A stretch of DNA of 64,000 nucleotides from Anas platyrhynchos. Its lineage: Eukaryota; Chordata; Aves; Anseriformes; Anatidae. The notes beneath the pieces are model-generated. The model saw only the letters and a list, made by a program, of their open reading frames with translations. It did no database searches and had not been told where the DNA came from. Positions 43,701 through 55,176 of the stretch are shown piece by piece. The translations under genes and the position numbers were made by a program. The stretch covers positions 25,293,001-25,357,000 of the forward strand of contig NC_092589.1 of assembly GCF_047663525.1 (NCBI RefSeq). Reading direction: 5' to 3'. How positions within the stretch are numbered: position 1 is the first letter of the stretch; each line of letters opens with the position of its first letter.

Positions 43701-46700
43701 AAAGATCAGATTCCTAGACCGATTTATTTCATTGTAAGGTTAACCATAAGCGTTTGTACTGCTAGTTTTATTTAAGATTCTAAAGGATGATGTAATTTAG
43801 TAGATGGGGGTTTTAAAAGTACTTTGTTTTGATTTGATAGCAATGCCATTGGAGTGGCTGATCAACCTTTCGCTAATTTTAACAGGAATGGAATTAATCC
43901 TGTCTTGAACTTTCTTGAAAGACCCATTTTTTTTTTTCCTTGCTTGCAAGAATAAACTCCATACTTAAACTGCTTAATTTTTGCTTTTAATTTAAATTCA
44001 AGTTCTGTTCTTCTCTCTGTGATCCAGATTAAAAGCTAGTCAAGAGGCATTAGTCACAGTGAGATCTAATAGAAAGCCTTACTTTGGTAATGGCTGGATG
44101 CAAAGTGAAAAAGGGAGAGTGGATAAAGGGCATGTGCAGAGTGAATTAAGGTGGAGGGGAAGAGAAGTAACGCTTTATTGCAGCGAAGCATTTTTGGAGG
44201 CTTGGGCATGATCATGCTGGTGTTTTTCAGATGGAGCAGACTGAAAGTGTTCAGTCACAGTATTGGTGGGTGGCCAAAGACCAGTTGTCTGAATTTGCTT
44301 TTTACAAAGTGTTTACTTCAGTGAAGGAGACAGGCATTAAGCGTAGGTTATCAAGTACTTCCTGTAACTGTACAAAGGCACCTCAGACGCCTCTAGCGTT
44401 CCGGGTGTTTTATATTTCAGTATGAGAAAACACCAACGGAGAGCAGTGATGGAGAAGGTGCTGTTTGTTCCTTGTGCATTGGATTTTTCTCAGTTGTTGT
44501 GGCTCGTGCTGCAGTTAGTGGTAGGTACAGTGGGACCGAATCCAGTGAAGTGCCCAGTTGGGTCTGTGCTTTAAAACATGAGCTGTCTGAGAGCATCCCC
44601 AGTGGAGGAGAGATCAGGAGGTGTGGTTGCATTGCATCTGGTCGCTGTCTTTTTGCACAATGAGCAAACTTACCAAGACACAAATTGGACTAGCTTTGCT
44701 CGAGTCTTGGAAGCACCATTTCTCTGCTCGTTGTACCAATTTGCAGACAAGCCATTTTGAAGAGCTGTTTGCTTCCAAACTAAAACATGCATGTCCCATT
44801 GAAGCTGGCAGTATGTAAAGTCTCTCCCTGCGTGGAGGCCTGCATGCTGTTGTCTGAAATGCTTCGGCCACGCATTGTGCAAAGGTAGGTTGGGTGTGCA
44901 GAACAACAGTAAGCAGCATTGCCAAGATCCTAGCTGGAAGGCTGTGTTTGTGCCACAGTAGGTGAATAATTAAGAATCATCTGTAAGCTGCCTGGAGAAG
45001 CTGGGGTTGCAAGCTCCTGCCTCCAGGTTTCCCCAGGTCAGACAGGTTAGGTGGCAGATTCAGTCACTGAAGAGAGGGGGAAGTGACATGCTGTTCCTAA
45101 AGAAGCTGCTTTGTCCCTGTTGGAAGGCAGCAGAACTGAGGCTGGGGCATGAAGGCTGAGGCCAGGGCATGCTTGGAGCAATGCAAAAGGCAGGAAATGT
45201 TGTCTGGTTGGGGATATGCATCCTTTGTGCCTGTTTGTGGCAGACAAGAACGTGAGGTAAGGCTGGTTTGGAAGTAATGCAAGTAATGGGAAAACTGGCA
45301 AAGATCTACAAATGTGGTGGGAAATGATCTGCGTGTCTGGGTAAAGTACAGAGAACCAGTGTGTGCACGATGCTTTGGTACTGCCTCTTTTGCAGCATCC
45401 TCCAAAGCTCAGCACAACCTGCATGCCTTACCTCGTTTGGGATTGTGCAGTGCTCTCCTGGCATCCCAGGGCACCAACCAGACTGGCTTGGGGCAGGCTG
45501 AAAACCTGCATTTTCTCCTGAGCACATGAAATGCCATGCATGTGTGGGGTGTGTTTGGATGTGGCATTGTTCTGTCTGGCTTCCAGCAGGAGAGGAAGCA
45601 GAAATGGCTTCCGGCTCGTCAGCTGCTGCTGAATTTAGCTGCTGGAAGGACTGGACTGATATCCTTAGAAACTGTTGTGCATTGACAGTGTAATTTTGTC
45701 CTTCCATATAGCCTTCAAACGCTCACTGCTGTTAACTACTTTTCCTGACACAGTGTCTCACTTAGGGGTTACAAGAGCGTGCTCTTAGCACCGTGCCCAG
45801 CAACTCATGTAAAGTGCTGTTAAAGATCCTGAGCTACGTGCTAAAACGCATCAGCTATCACGATTACCTTTACAGTTTTATTTGCAATGTCTGCAAAGAG
45901 CTTAGGATGGAATGGATAGGCAGACTGCTGTAAAATATGTCTGGAGGTATTCCATCATCTGAAATCAGTCTGAACGCCTTTGAAATTGGTGAGGGTGGTC
46001 CAGCTGTATCAACGGCACAGCTTCTTTGCAGGCACAATTCTGTGCAGCTCGCTTTTGCTTTAAATAACAATAATCGCATCAGTGAACAGTAATCATATCA
46101 TAAGCAATAATAAAAATGGCATCTGGATTCTTGTATCTTTAAGGATTTTCCTGAGGCATAGCAAGTGGTAAGGACTCAGGGTCCAGTTGTCTTTGTCAAG
46201 GGTTTTATTCTCTGCAGCTCTCGTGTTAAAGTTGGATCAACAGACTGCATGAAGCTGGCAGTGCTTGCTGGTTTTGTTCTGGCCCTCGCAGAGCACTGCT
46301 GCACTATATGCTATTGTTGGACTGAGCTGGAAGGGTACTGCCACTGTGTTTTTTCTTTTGTATTTTTCTTCTTTTTTTTTTTTTCTAAGACAGTGGCAGT
46401 TGCTGTGCCATATTAATTGGAGGGAAGGAAATAATGAAACCCTTGCAAATTACCCAAAAAGTGTAGCTAAAAATACAAGTTCCTTTCCTCAACTATCATT
46501 AGTGTAATACATGGGTTTAAGAAGAAAATCCTCTGAACATATAGTCAATAGTCAAAACTATTGTTAGCTTAGCATGTAAAATAACTTCTGGTCATGTGAG
46601 ATGATGAATACCAGTCTGAACAGGTCAGAGATTATTTCTGTGTCCAAACAGAGCTTCATCTTTACTTCTTTGGTCTGGATTGCTGTGTGCAGAGAAACAA

Positions 46701-49700
46701 ATAACAACACGGAAGGGTCGAGACTTTCAGTACCGCATCTGACCCTTTATTACATCCCATGGCTGTCAGAGAGTTCCCAGTTCCCTGAGCACAGGGGAAC
46801 TGGTGGACATTGCTTGCCCTCTGCTATTATTTGTGCAAAGCTTCTGTGTCTCTGCTCTGTCCTTTCCCTCCCCTTTTTTTTTTTCTGTTCTCCCCCCCCC
46901 ATCTGTTTGGCAGTGGCCTGGATTATAGGCGCACGCAAGGAGATGCCGTCTCAGATTGCTCCTCCTAAGAGTCTAATGTTTCTTTTTCAAGCCCACAATT
47001 ACTGTCACGGGCAAAATACTGTACTGCTGCCTGCTTACCAAGTGAGTTGTGGCTGTAGTGCTCAGCTCCATGTCATAGCTTCCTGCTTCAATTTTCCATG
47101 TTGGTTTGGAAAGCTGCGCTGGGATGCTGCGTTGAGTCATGCATGAGGCGTGTGGCTGGCTGGCAGGGTGCTAATTATGTTCCTCCGAGTGGCAAAGCAC
47201 CGTGTTCTTCCTGACTGTCCCATCGGCTGCTGCTGTACCCGTACACCAAAAGGGGAAGAAATAATTGCCAGGGTAGGTCTCCCTACGTCAGTGGTTCGTA
47301 TGGCAAGGAACAGTCAGGCGTTGGACTTTGTGATGCTTTGCCCAAATCTTCCCAGTGGGGGCTGGAGAAGTGTGCTGCCATCCTGTTGGGACAACTGAGC
47401 AAACAGCTAATGGCACAGATAGACAAAGATACCACAGAATCACAGAATGGCTTGGGTTGGAAGGGACCTAAAAGACCATCCAGTTCCAACCCACTGGATG
47501 CCACCCGCTAGATCAAGTTGTCCAGGGCCCCTCCAGCCTGACTGAGCGCCTCCAGGCATGGGGCATCCACAGCTTCTCGGGGAAACCTCTTCCAGTGCCT
47601 CACCAGCCTCTGAGTGAAGAATTTCCTCCTAACATCTCATCTGAATCTCCCCTTTTAGTTAAACTAGAAGAGGAGCCCTAATTCTGAAGACTAAGGAAAA
47701 ATGTAAAGTGCAAATCCAGCCAGTGCTGGTGCAGGGCCAGTATTCCCTATTGGCCTGTTCTTCAGCTCTCCTTGTCTTCTTTACTTCTTTGCATCTTTCT
47801 CCTGGAAGACCAAAAAGGCTTCATCTCCCAGCGGGCCCAGCCACGTGCTCCCTCTGCCATGTGAACAAAAGCTCTTTGCCTTCACCTAGGAAGATGTGTT
47901 TGTTCGGAGGGAAAAACCCTTTCCTTCTCCCTTTTTTAAGGACCAGCATACCCTGGCATGGCTTTGTAACATGAAATCTATCTTTAGTAAAAATCAGCAG
48001 TCTGCGCTTCAGTGCTTCGTGACTCATCGCAGTGGTTTACCCGCTCGTTTCGAGCGAAACCTTGTTGAAAGGCAGCTGCAGGGACAGGCTTATTTTGTGG
48101 AGGTGACGTGAAAGTGGCTAAAATCACAGTGCTGAGGAGCTCAAAGTACACGGAGAGGTGAATTCACCATGTCCTGTGCATTTAGCAGACACCAGACAGG
48201 CCCTGGAGTTACCTCTTTATCACTTGCTGCGTGAGGAGCATGGGGAGGCTTAAAATGGCTGAAAGGCACAGCATTAAGTCACAGCTCCCCTAAAGCAGCA
48301 GATCTGCACGGGGAGGCAGTACTGGGACAGCACGGCATCAGGTGGGTCTGCTGCAGTTAAGAACAAGAGTGCAAGTGCTAAAACATTACTACTATCAATG
48401 TTTTAGATAGGCTTGATTTTAGCCTATATAAATATAAAGGGCATTTTGAATGTGCTTTGAAGTGTAGGCCTGACATTTCACTGCCTTCAATGCCCAGACA
48501 CTGCTCAGAGTTTGGTCAGTAAAGTAATGGTCTTTTTTCCTTTAGCCCAGAAAAAGCAGAATTCATGAAGGACTGTGAAAGTTCGTACTCCAGCTGGAAG
48601 TTTTCCGGAGGCTTTCGAACTTGGGTCAAGATGTCCTTGGTGAAAACAAAGGAAGAAGATGGTAGTGAGACTGTTGAATTCAAACAAGAGGTAAAGATAA
48701 TATTAACTTCCCAAATGTATGATTTTATTTTTTTAGGACCTGTTAGTTGATTTAAAAATTGGGGGCTGTCAAAATGTTGCATGTTTTTAATGATAATTGG
48801 CTAACAAAACTACCTCTTGGAGCACTTAGCAATGTGAGCTGGAGGAAGGGGTCGTCTGTTTTGAAGTGAAGCATCAGGAGGCTGGCTTTTGCTTAATGGC
48901 ATTCGTTACACCACTTGCCACTGGGCGGTTTTGGAAGCTGAACTGGCTGTGCAGTTACTTGTGTTCTTTCTCAACGTGGAGATGCTCTGTCAAAGCGTTA
49001 ATGTCATGGTGTGCTCTGCTACTGGTATGGTGACACTGCAGGAAAAACATCTCAGCAGAGAGGTGAGAAACTCCAGGCCCTGCCTGTGTCATCGGTGACA
49101 CCTGTAGTCTGAGGTATGGGTCTGAAGAGACTGATACGGAAAAACTAACAGAGCTGCCTTAGTTCAAGGTAGGGATTTTCGAAGGAATTATCTAAGTAAC
49201 AGTAATGGAAAGAGGTACCACAGGGTCTGATATTAGGATGAAGAGGTAACATAAGCTAAGTACCCTTTATAGCACTCTCACGTCTGCTTTTTGTTTGGAT
49301 TTGAGACTTTTATCTGTTGAGTATCCTTAGAAATGTGGAGTATCTCAACTTCTTGCATCATTTAAAGCTAGAAAATATACAAGCGGAAGGTGCAAACTTA
49401 GCTAGAGATGAAGTAAGTTTGACTTTCATTCCTGCTCTGTTAACGCTTACGGACAGGAGAATAATTGTGTTCTGAGCCTGTTAGCTTGCTCCCGGTGTTG
49501 GTGGGAGAGGAAGAAGCTCATCGGTGATGAGAAAAGAGAATTTTAAGAGCAGTCCTTTTTAAGATAGTGCATCTTCCAGGCACACTACTATGCTTTCCCT
49601 TAGTCCGTGGTCCACTTGAAAAGAGCGCTTATGTGGCAAAGGGTTGGGGGAAGAGCAGAGCTGTGACTGAGAGCTGGGTACCCTCTGGACCATTACTTGG

Positions 49701-52453
49701 TCTTTTCTACTCTTCCCACTGCTTGTAGGCAGCTGTGTGAGCTGGTTGTTTCCTGTTGTGCAGTTTTCTTGAGTGAGTATGGCTGGGATGGTCGCGCGCT
49801 GCAATAATTACACGGGCTGTAGAAGTGTAAGGTAATGAGAGTTGGTAAAGCTCCCATACGCTCGAAACAGACACGTACAGTGCTGCTGTGTGTTCACAGC
49901 CTAAAATCATTAATACGTAGGCTTTTTTTTCCACATCCATTTTCATTCTGCAACTGCTGGTATCTAGCTTGTGCTACAACTGATCCTCCAAAAAAGATGA
50001 TTCCTGCCATCATTGTGTAGTTCTCTGGCAAATAACAGTAACGTAACCTTCATTCATGGGAACTTTCCAAATGCCATATTACCCCAAGTAAATGAATTTT
50101 ATAAATGAGCTCCCCACACCTGGAAGGGGAATTTTTTTGTTTTTGAGAAGTGATGTATAATGGCATTTCCAAAGCTCAGCTGCAGTTATCTTGAGAATGG
50201 ATAGGCTGTCTTTAACGGGACTATTCTTGATGTTCCTGGAACAAAGTGCTTTCAGTAAGCTGCTTGGGCAGCAACGCTCTAGATGAAGGCTTTGATCTGG
50301 CATCTCTTGCTCTTCCTTGAATTACACCAAACCTCCTATTGCCTTCCTGCAACTGGAACAAATCTGGCTTGTCCTTGCCTGGGTATATGAACTTAACTGT
50401 GCATCTGTTTAATCATTTTGATTTTTAAAGAGAATATGGGCTGTGAGCATGTGGGGACAGAAAGGAGTACTTGTAAGGTATGTGTGAAGTAAGACTTTGT
50501 TTTCACCTTCTAGCCTTTTCTGTTGCACAGAAGACTGGATTACACTACTACAGAAAGTAACCTGCACCTTTTTCACCTTTTTTCCCCCTCTCCCAGACTA
50601 GTGTGGTTAACTATATTGACCAGAGGACTAAACCAAGAAGTGACCAGCTGTTTTTTGTCGTCTTTGAATGGAAAGATCCTTTTATACAGACTGTGCAGGA
50701 CGTAAGTAACCTTCTAGCACCTTCTTGAATCGTCAGGCTATATGTGCTCATGGTGTGTGTGTGTGTGTGTGTGTGTGTATGTATGCCTCTGAGTTTCTAC
50801 TTGGAGTGAGGTACCAGAGGAAGAGCGAAGTTACTCTTTAAATTTCAGTCTGGGGTGCTTGTTTATTTTATTTTAATTCAGCAATAATTATTAAGTGGGG
50901 CTCAAGACTATCTGCAGCCTTCCCTTGTCTTAGTGACACTCAGCATTATTCTTGCAGCTAAAGGTGCACGTAGCTAAGAAACCTGGCCCCTGTACATTAG
51001 CAAATTGTAGCTTCAGGTCAAGTCTGAACATTTTGCTTAAATAAGTAAGTATGCCTGGGTAAATTGATTTAATGACTCTTCCTATTAATTGACATGTAAG
51101 AAGACTAGACTTAAATCAGACTAATAAAACCAAAATTTATAATAATAATAAAAAACAAAGTGGTCTAATTTTTGGCCCTTATCTGAACAGAACTTGGTAC
51201 TGCATTTAAAAAAACAAAGCAAAACAAAAACTCAAAATTCAGCTCAGTGTACTGCAGCCAGAGGTATGCGATGTGCCAGACAAGATCACTGTCAGTCACT
51301 GGAGTGCTTAAAAGGTGTGTGGATCCCTGCAGGTATATGTGCTTAGCATGTGAGATGGATCTAGTGCTCCAGGGGAGCACAGGGGAAAAAGATCTGTTTA
51401 CCTTCCCTAGAAAAATACGGAACAGCAAAATGTGCGAAGTCAATCTGTTTAAAATTTGGCATTTAAAATGGCCCAGCTTGACAACCTGGTCTGTCATGAA
51501 CAAAATCTCTCAAATTCCTCTTTTTTTGCCCAAAGCCACTGTGATTTACAAGTAGGGGAAGCCCGTTTTAGGGCCCTCTGGCTTGGGTGGTGACCCAGTG
51601 ACACCGCACTTGTGCTGACCATCACCAGTGCTGCAGACCCCATGGCGGATCTGAAAGCTGTTACTTTATTGCTGCCTGAGCCCAGATCCCCTCACTTCAT
51701 CTCGAGATCCTAGAAGCCATCATTGTGCCTACGGGCACAAGGAGAATTGCAAACTATAAATAAGCTTAACTACTTTTGAACCAAATATAGATAAAAATAG
51801 AAACATAAAATACTTGCTGCAATTCTACAGAAACGCTTGCCGCTGTCAAAACCTAGTTTGGCATTACAACACTGTCTTGTTAAAGCTTTCCAGCAGTTGC
51901 TTCTTTTAGGTTTATCTTTTGGAAGATCGTCTTTCATGGGACTGCTTGTTTTTGTAAATCTTTAAATAACGTAGTAAATGTAATCCTTATGGTTAAATTA
52001 GCAGTTTAATAATTATCTCCAACATTTTAAACAATTTACCATGCTGAAGTAGTCTAAAAGGAATTTAGCAGCTAGTACAGGCATCTCCTGGGATCTGTGC
52101 GTTTCCTTCCTCACAGAAGGAATTGGAAAAATCGTAGAGCAAGGTAGATGTGTGGCAAAGGCGCTAAGTCCAGGCCTGCTGTGCAGCATGAAGGCATGGG
52201 CCACAAAACACAGAAGAGACTTGTTTGTTAATGCATAGGTATAATATATACCAAGTCAGAGGAGGGGAATAATATTTTTAATCTGTTTCAGATAATCACA
52301 GCAAATCCTTGGAACATGATTGCTCTTCTCTGTGGCATCTTTTTGGCTCTGTTTAAGGCAGCAGACTTTGCTAAGTTAAGTGTTAAGTGGATGATCAAAA
52401 TCCGAAAGAGACATCTGAAGAGGAGAAGTCAAGCAATGAACCACATAAGCTGA
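34687..52453 (+). CDS. PACC1: PACC1 (TMEM206), proton-activated chloride channel (complete, 8 exons)
   Basis: PACC1 forms a trimeric plasma-membrane and endosomal chloride channel opened by acid pH. It acts in acid-induced cell death and endosomal chloride balance. Eight coding exons (34687-34722, 37342-37438, 39091-39300, 41414-41568, 43127-43269, 48546-48690, 50597-50701, 52292-52453) sum to 1053 nt, i.e. 350 aa, the same length as human. The protein has a short cytosolic N-terminus (MPRPEVAGSYQE), TM1 at about 64-86 (VFSVILLFIYLLLMAVAVFL) and a large ectodomain with sequons at Asn156, Asn163 and Asn191. TM2 is at about 303-323 and contains Lys319 (LALFKAADF), the anion-selectivity lysine in human. 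A basic tail ends MNHIS. All introns are GT-AG. A position that is a pH-sensing Asp in human (109) reads Ser here. It is divergent from NENF and convergent with PPP2R5A, as in human. Confidence 0.96.
37342..37438 (+). CDS. PACC1: PACC1 coding exon 2
   Basis: The acceptor CTACACAG and the donor GTGAGA flank sequence encoding LSEDVERVSENPAEDRGGE and DVSSVILP. This is the variable acidic cytosolic N-terminal region. Confidence 0.9.
39091..39300 (+). CDS. PACC1: PACC1 coding exon 3 (TM1)
   Basis: The acceptor GGTTCCAG and the donor GTAAGT flank TM1 and the first ectodomain strand, KLKHPVMSVSYKEVSLYDAP. His98 and Glu107 equivalents are present; the residue at 109 is Ser (TCC). Confidence 0.95.
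39431..39453. repeat. T23 tract, PACC1 intron 3
   Basis: An uninterrupted run of 23 T, about 130 bases after exon 3. Confidence 0.95.
41414..41568 (+). CDS. PACC1: PACC1 coding exon 4
   Basis: The acceptor GAAACAG follows a very long T-rich tract; the donor is ATG|GTAATA. It encodes AFYPGKAQLLSCKHHYYDHI and INYTDPFTNQTM with two N-glycosylation sequons. Confidence 0.95.
41701..41728. repeat. T28 tract, PACC1 intron 4
   Basis: The longest homopolymer in the window. With the T19 run at 41373-41391 it brackets exon 4. Confidence 0.95.
43127..43269 (+). CDS. PACC1: PACC1 coding exon 5
   Basis: The acceptor CTTATAG and the donor GTATGT flank sequence encoding KYALVVQGPRDVKKKELVFL and the sequon NET, then SAIDYLLFSSFQEFIN. 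Confidence 0.95.
43270..48545 (+). other. PACC1: PACC1 intron 5 (longest, 5.3 kb)
   Basis: It contains a T24 tract (43664-43687) and a CR1 fragment (47432-47665). Several overlapping open frames of 100-180 codons (45047-45707 and 46601-47146) show no protein family and read through T-rich sequence. Confidence 0.8.
47432..47665 (-). mobile_element. CR1 LINE, 5'-truncated 3' end
   Basis: On + it reads CACAGAATCACAGAATGGCT, then TTGGGTTGGAAGGGACC and CATCCAGTTCCAACCC, the textbook reverse complement of a CR1 3' end. CCAGTGCCTCACCAGCCTCT and TGAAGAATTTCCTCCTAACA follow. The 3' terminus with its two-unit tail is at about 47432. It lies antisense inside PACC1 intron 5 and is less decayed than the 6.8-kb copy. 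Confidence 0.92.
48546..48690 (+). CDS. PACC1: PACC1 coding exon 6
   Basis: The acceptor CCTTTAG and the donor GTAAAG flank sequence encoding SSWKFSGGFRTWVKMSLVKT and KEEDGSETVEFKQE, including the Glu250 equivalent. Confidence 0.95.
50597..50701 (+). CDS. PACC1: PACC1 coding exon 7
   Basis: The acceptor CTCCCAG and the donor GTAAGT flank exactly 35 codons, TSVVNYIDQRTKPRSDQLFF then VVFEWKDPFIQTVQD. Confidence 0.95.
50753..50778. repeat. (GT)13 microsatellite, PACC1 intron 7
   Basis: A perfect GT dinucleotide run 50 bases after the exon 7 donor. Confidence 0.95.
52292..52453 (+). CDS. PACC1: PACC1 coding exon 8 (TM2, stop)
   Basis: The acceptor GTTTCAG precedes IITANPWNMIALLCGIFLAL, then KAADFAKLSVKWMIKIRKRH and the end QAMNHIS. 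The TGA stop is 52451-52453. Confidence 0.95.
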   Translation: MITANPWNMIALLCGIFLALFKAADFAKLSVKWMIKIRKRHLKRRSQAMNHIS

Positions 52454-53520
52454 GACTAAGACTGCCTTTTAACTATTCACAGCAGAAGGGACAGAAAATA
52501 ACTGGAATGAACTTCATTCAGTGAGACAGCAGTTAAAGATGTAAACCAGGTATGTTTTCTTCAGGAAAAACACAGCTGCTGGAGTAACAGCCTAGCGAAC
52601 TGACGTTTGAACTTCAGAACAGAGCTAACTCTAGACAGGGCTAACAAACTCATGCTTTTCTATTCCAAACTTAACAAGCTTACCTCAATGTATGAGGGGA
52701 GTGGGGAGAGAGGAGAAAATTCACTAATATGCTGTAGCAGTTAAATTCTTTATATTAAAAAAAAGACAGTTTTGAATGCTTCTCAGAACAGGAAGCTATT
52801 TAACTTCTGCATGAGCTGTGACCTGCATCTGCTACCAGAATGCAGTTACTTCTTTGACTGTTATGTGGAAGGGAAAGACCATGCAAAAAAAAAAAACGGT
52901 CTGGCCTCCCCTCTCCAAAGTGTGTCTTAAAACAAAATACACTGGAATTCTACTACATGTCACTTTTGATTTAAAGTGTATTGACTTTAATATTAAAACG
53001 GACCAACATGTTCAATTAAGCTGTTGTGTACCTTCTCTTGAAACTGCCAGCTCTCAGTTTGCAGCTAGTTTCACAGGAGCTTATCTAAATGGGAGTATTA
53101 AGGCAAAACGTGTAAGTAAAAAACAAAAATTTATCAGTCTAACTCGAAGTAAACTCGAGCATAGCTGGGCATCTGAGCTGATGACAAATTTCAAAATCTA
53201 ATTCTCAAGACTATTTCCCTTCCTTATTTCCTGAGGAATTAAAAAAGTCTTTCATCAGCCTGGCATTTAAATGAGATTCTCTATTATACAGAGAATGTGC
53301 ACTAACTAACTGTGCTGTGTGGTGTGTAGTCTTTTTCTTCCTTATAAGTCCCTTACTAGTCCAGATGCCTCACTGAGAATTGTGCAGTCTACAAGGCAGC
53401 AGTGCACTACTGCGTGTTTGCTCGGAAGAGTTTGCTGCGAGGAAGGGAGCATGCCGAGTTAACTTCTGCTTCTTCCATCCTCTACTAACAGAGAGTGCTA
53501 ATAAAGCAGTAAGTATGGCA
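52454..53520 (+). other. PACC1: PACC1 3' UTR (inferred)
   Basis: Non-coding sequence after the stop up to an AATAAA at 53500-53505. A 127-codon open frame at 52818-53201 inside it has no family resemblance. Confidence 0.55.
53500..53505 (+). promoter_or_regulatory. PACC1: candidate PACC1 polyadenylation signal
   Basis: AATAAA in TGCTAATAAAGCAG, about 1.05 kb after the stop codon and followed by a GT-containing stretch. Confidence 0.55.
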
Positions 53521-53929
53521 AGAGCACCCCCCAGTTCTTTGTACTTGAGATTTTAAGGAAGTGTTTTGGGACAAAATGTACTACTTCCAGGTGATTTCTA
53601 GAGCAAAATCAAGGCACTTTAGAAAAGCAGCAATACTGGCTGCATGCGATGTACAGGTTCTCCTCTGTCCAGCCAGGTGAGGGGAGGAGGGAGTCACTTG
53701 CAGTTCCTGCTCTTGCCTCTTCTTCAGGCCCCGTGGGCTTAACAGAGCAGAACAAATCCCTCCGCCCTACTCACTAAAGTTAGAAGCAGGGGTCACTGAG
53801 GTTTAACAGTTTTGTCTAAATAACTCGTGGCTTTTCATTAAGTGACAAGTGTAGTGCAGTTCAAGGGTTATTTGTGAAAGCCGTTCTAATTCTCCTGGTC
53901 TTTATAAGCACAAAGATGTGATTACAGCA

Positions 53930-55043
53930 CTAAATACAAACATAAAGACTTTATTGAATGCTGCTCAATTCCCCAAAGATCTTTCATTACAAAAGTTTTC
54001 CACACTACTGCAATTTAAGAGATTGGAATGGTACTCTGATAAAAGATGTGAAAAATACTTGATCAAGTAAAACAGACAAGACTTCTATAGTCAACTTTCC
54101 ACCTTTAAAAAGCAGACTGCATTTTCTTTAAATAAAACAAGGAACTAGTTACTGACAGCCTTCCTGCTGCACTAAAAAAAATAAATCCCAATTTTGGTCT
54201 CACTCTTCAGCCCACAAGGTGCTAAAACTAATGCAGAGGTGTCCGAGATAGTCTCTAGAATGACACTACTCTGCAGGGAGTCCTTGGGCTGACCAGGAGC
54301 ATCATTGATGGGCTCTCTAAAGGAAGCTCCATCCTCAGCTATAGCAGGAGGAAATCTTGGAGTAGGCCCAGGACCACCAGGCAGTGAGAAGGGGGTAGAG
54401 GCACTCACCAAGTGGCAGGCAGATGCATGGACCATCCTGACCTGATTGAGCTGACTTTTTTTCTTTTCCTACTTTGCCTCATGCTAATGTGAACTTGCAC
54501 GTAAATCTAAATCTGAATTCAATCACAAATTCAAGAACAGCACCACGTGAGTTCCTTTCAAGGCTGTAAGGGGCACATACTGCGTTTTTCACGTTACTGG
54601 TAACGTACCTTGGTTTTATTTGAGAAAATACAGCACAACTAGAAGCCTTTTCTATATTCTTAACCAAAGTATGCAGCGATGTGAAAAGCACATATAAAAC
54701 AAGGAAAAAAAATGTACATAGCAAACTATACCACCTATGTGCAACACAATCAAAAATTCAAGTCATAATTCTCACCACTCCCGTAATTATTTCACTCATT
54801 AAGGATGATAATTCAGGTCTATGAAACGCTGGAAGTGACAGTATATCAATAATTAGACAAATTTACAATATGCTGTGGTAATGACATCACGTAACTGCTG
54901 TATTTAAATTCAAATCTTTTCATTTACACTGCGCCAGAGAAAAAGCTGGCTGTTTATATACTGATGAGGTTTATTTTGCAAATTCTTAGATATTTCAAAA
55001 GGGTACAAAAAGTATATCTGCCGAGTAGAGGTTGTCATTTCTT
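53930..55043 (-). other. PPP2R5A: PPP2R5A 3' UTR (inferred)
   Basis: Minus-strand sequence from the stop codon to a minus-strand AATAAA at 53950-53955. It may extend further if another site is used. Confidence 0.5.
53950..53955 (-). promoter_or_regulatory. PPP2R5A: candidate PPP2R5A polyadenylation signal
   Basis: TTTATT on +, AATAAA on -, about 1.1 kb after the PPP2R5A stop and about 450 bases from the opposing PACC1 signal. Confidence 0.55.
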
Positions 55044-55176
55044 TTATTTGGCACTTGTACTGTGTGTGTTTAGCACATTGTGAGTGCTGTTCTGCTTTTC
55101 TGCCATAGCCTTCTTAAGCTTTAACTCCTCTAGCTTTCTCCACAACTCTTCACGTTCCAATTCTTTCTTTTTCTCT
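55044..55176 (-). CDS. PPP2R5A: PPP2R5A last coding exon with stop
   Basis: The acceptor TTCCTACAG precedes [20 protein letters not shown], and the exon ends HSTSAK and TAA (TTA on + at 55044-55046). Confidence 0.94.

Noticed and set aside
45047..45707. Three overlapping minus-strand open frames of 102-133 codons
   Set aside because: Mutually overlapping in different frames within an intron; no recognisable protein.
46601..47146. 181-codon plus-strand open frame inside PACC1 intron 5
   Set aside because: It runs through a T tract and a C run giving FFFF and PPP-type artefacts; no family resemblance and no splice context.
52818..53201. 127-codon open frame downstream of PACC1
   Set aside because: Lies in the inferred 3' UTR before the polyadenylation signal; no family resemblance.
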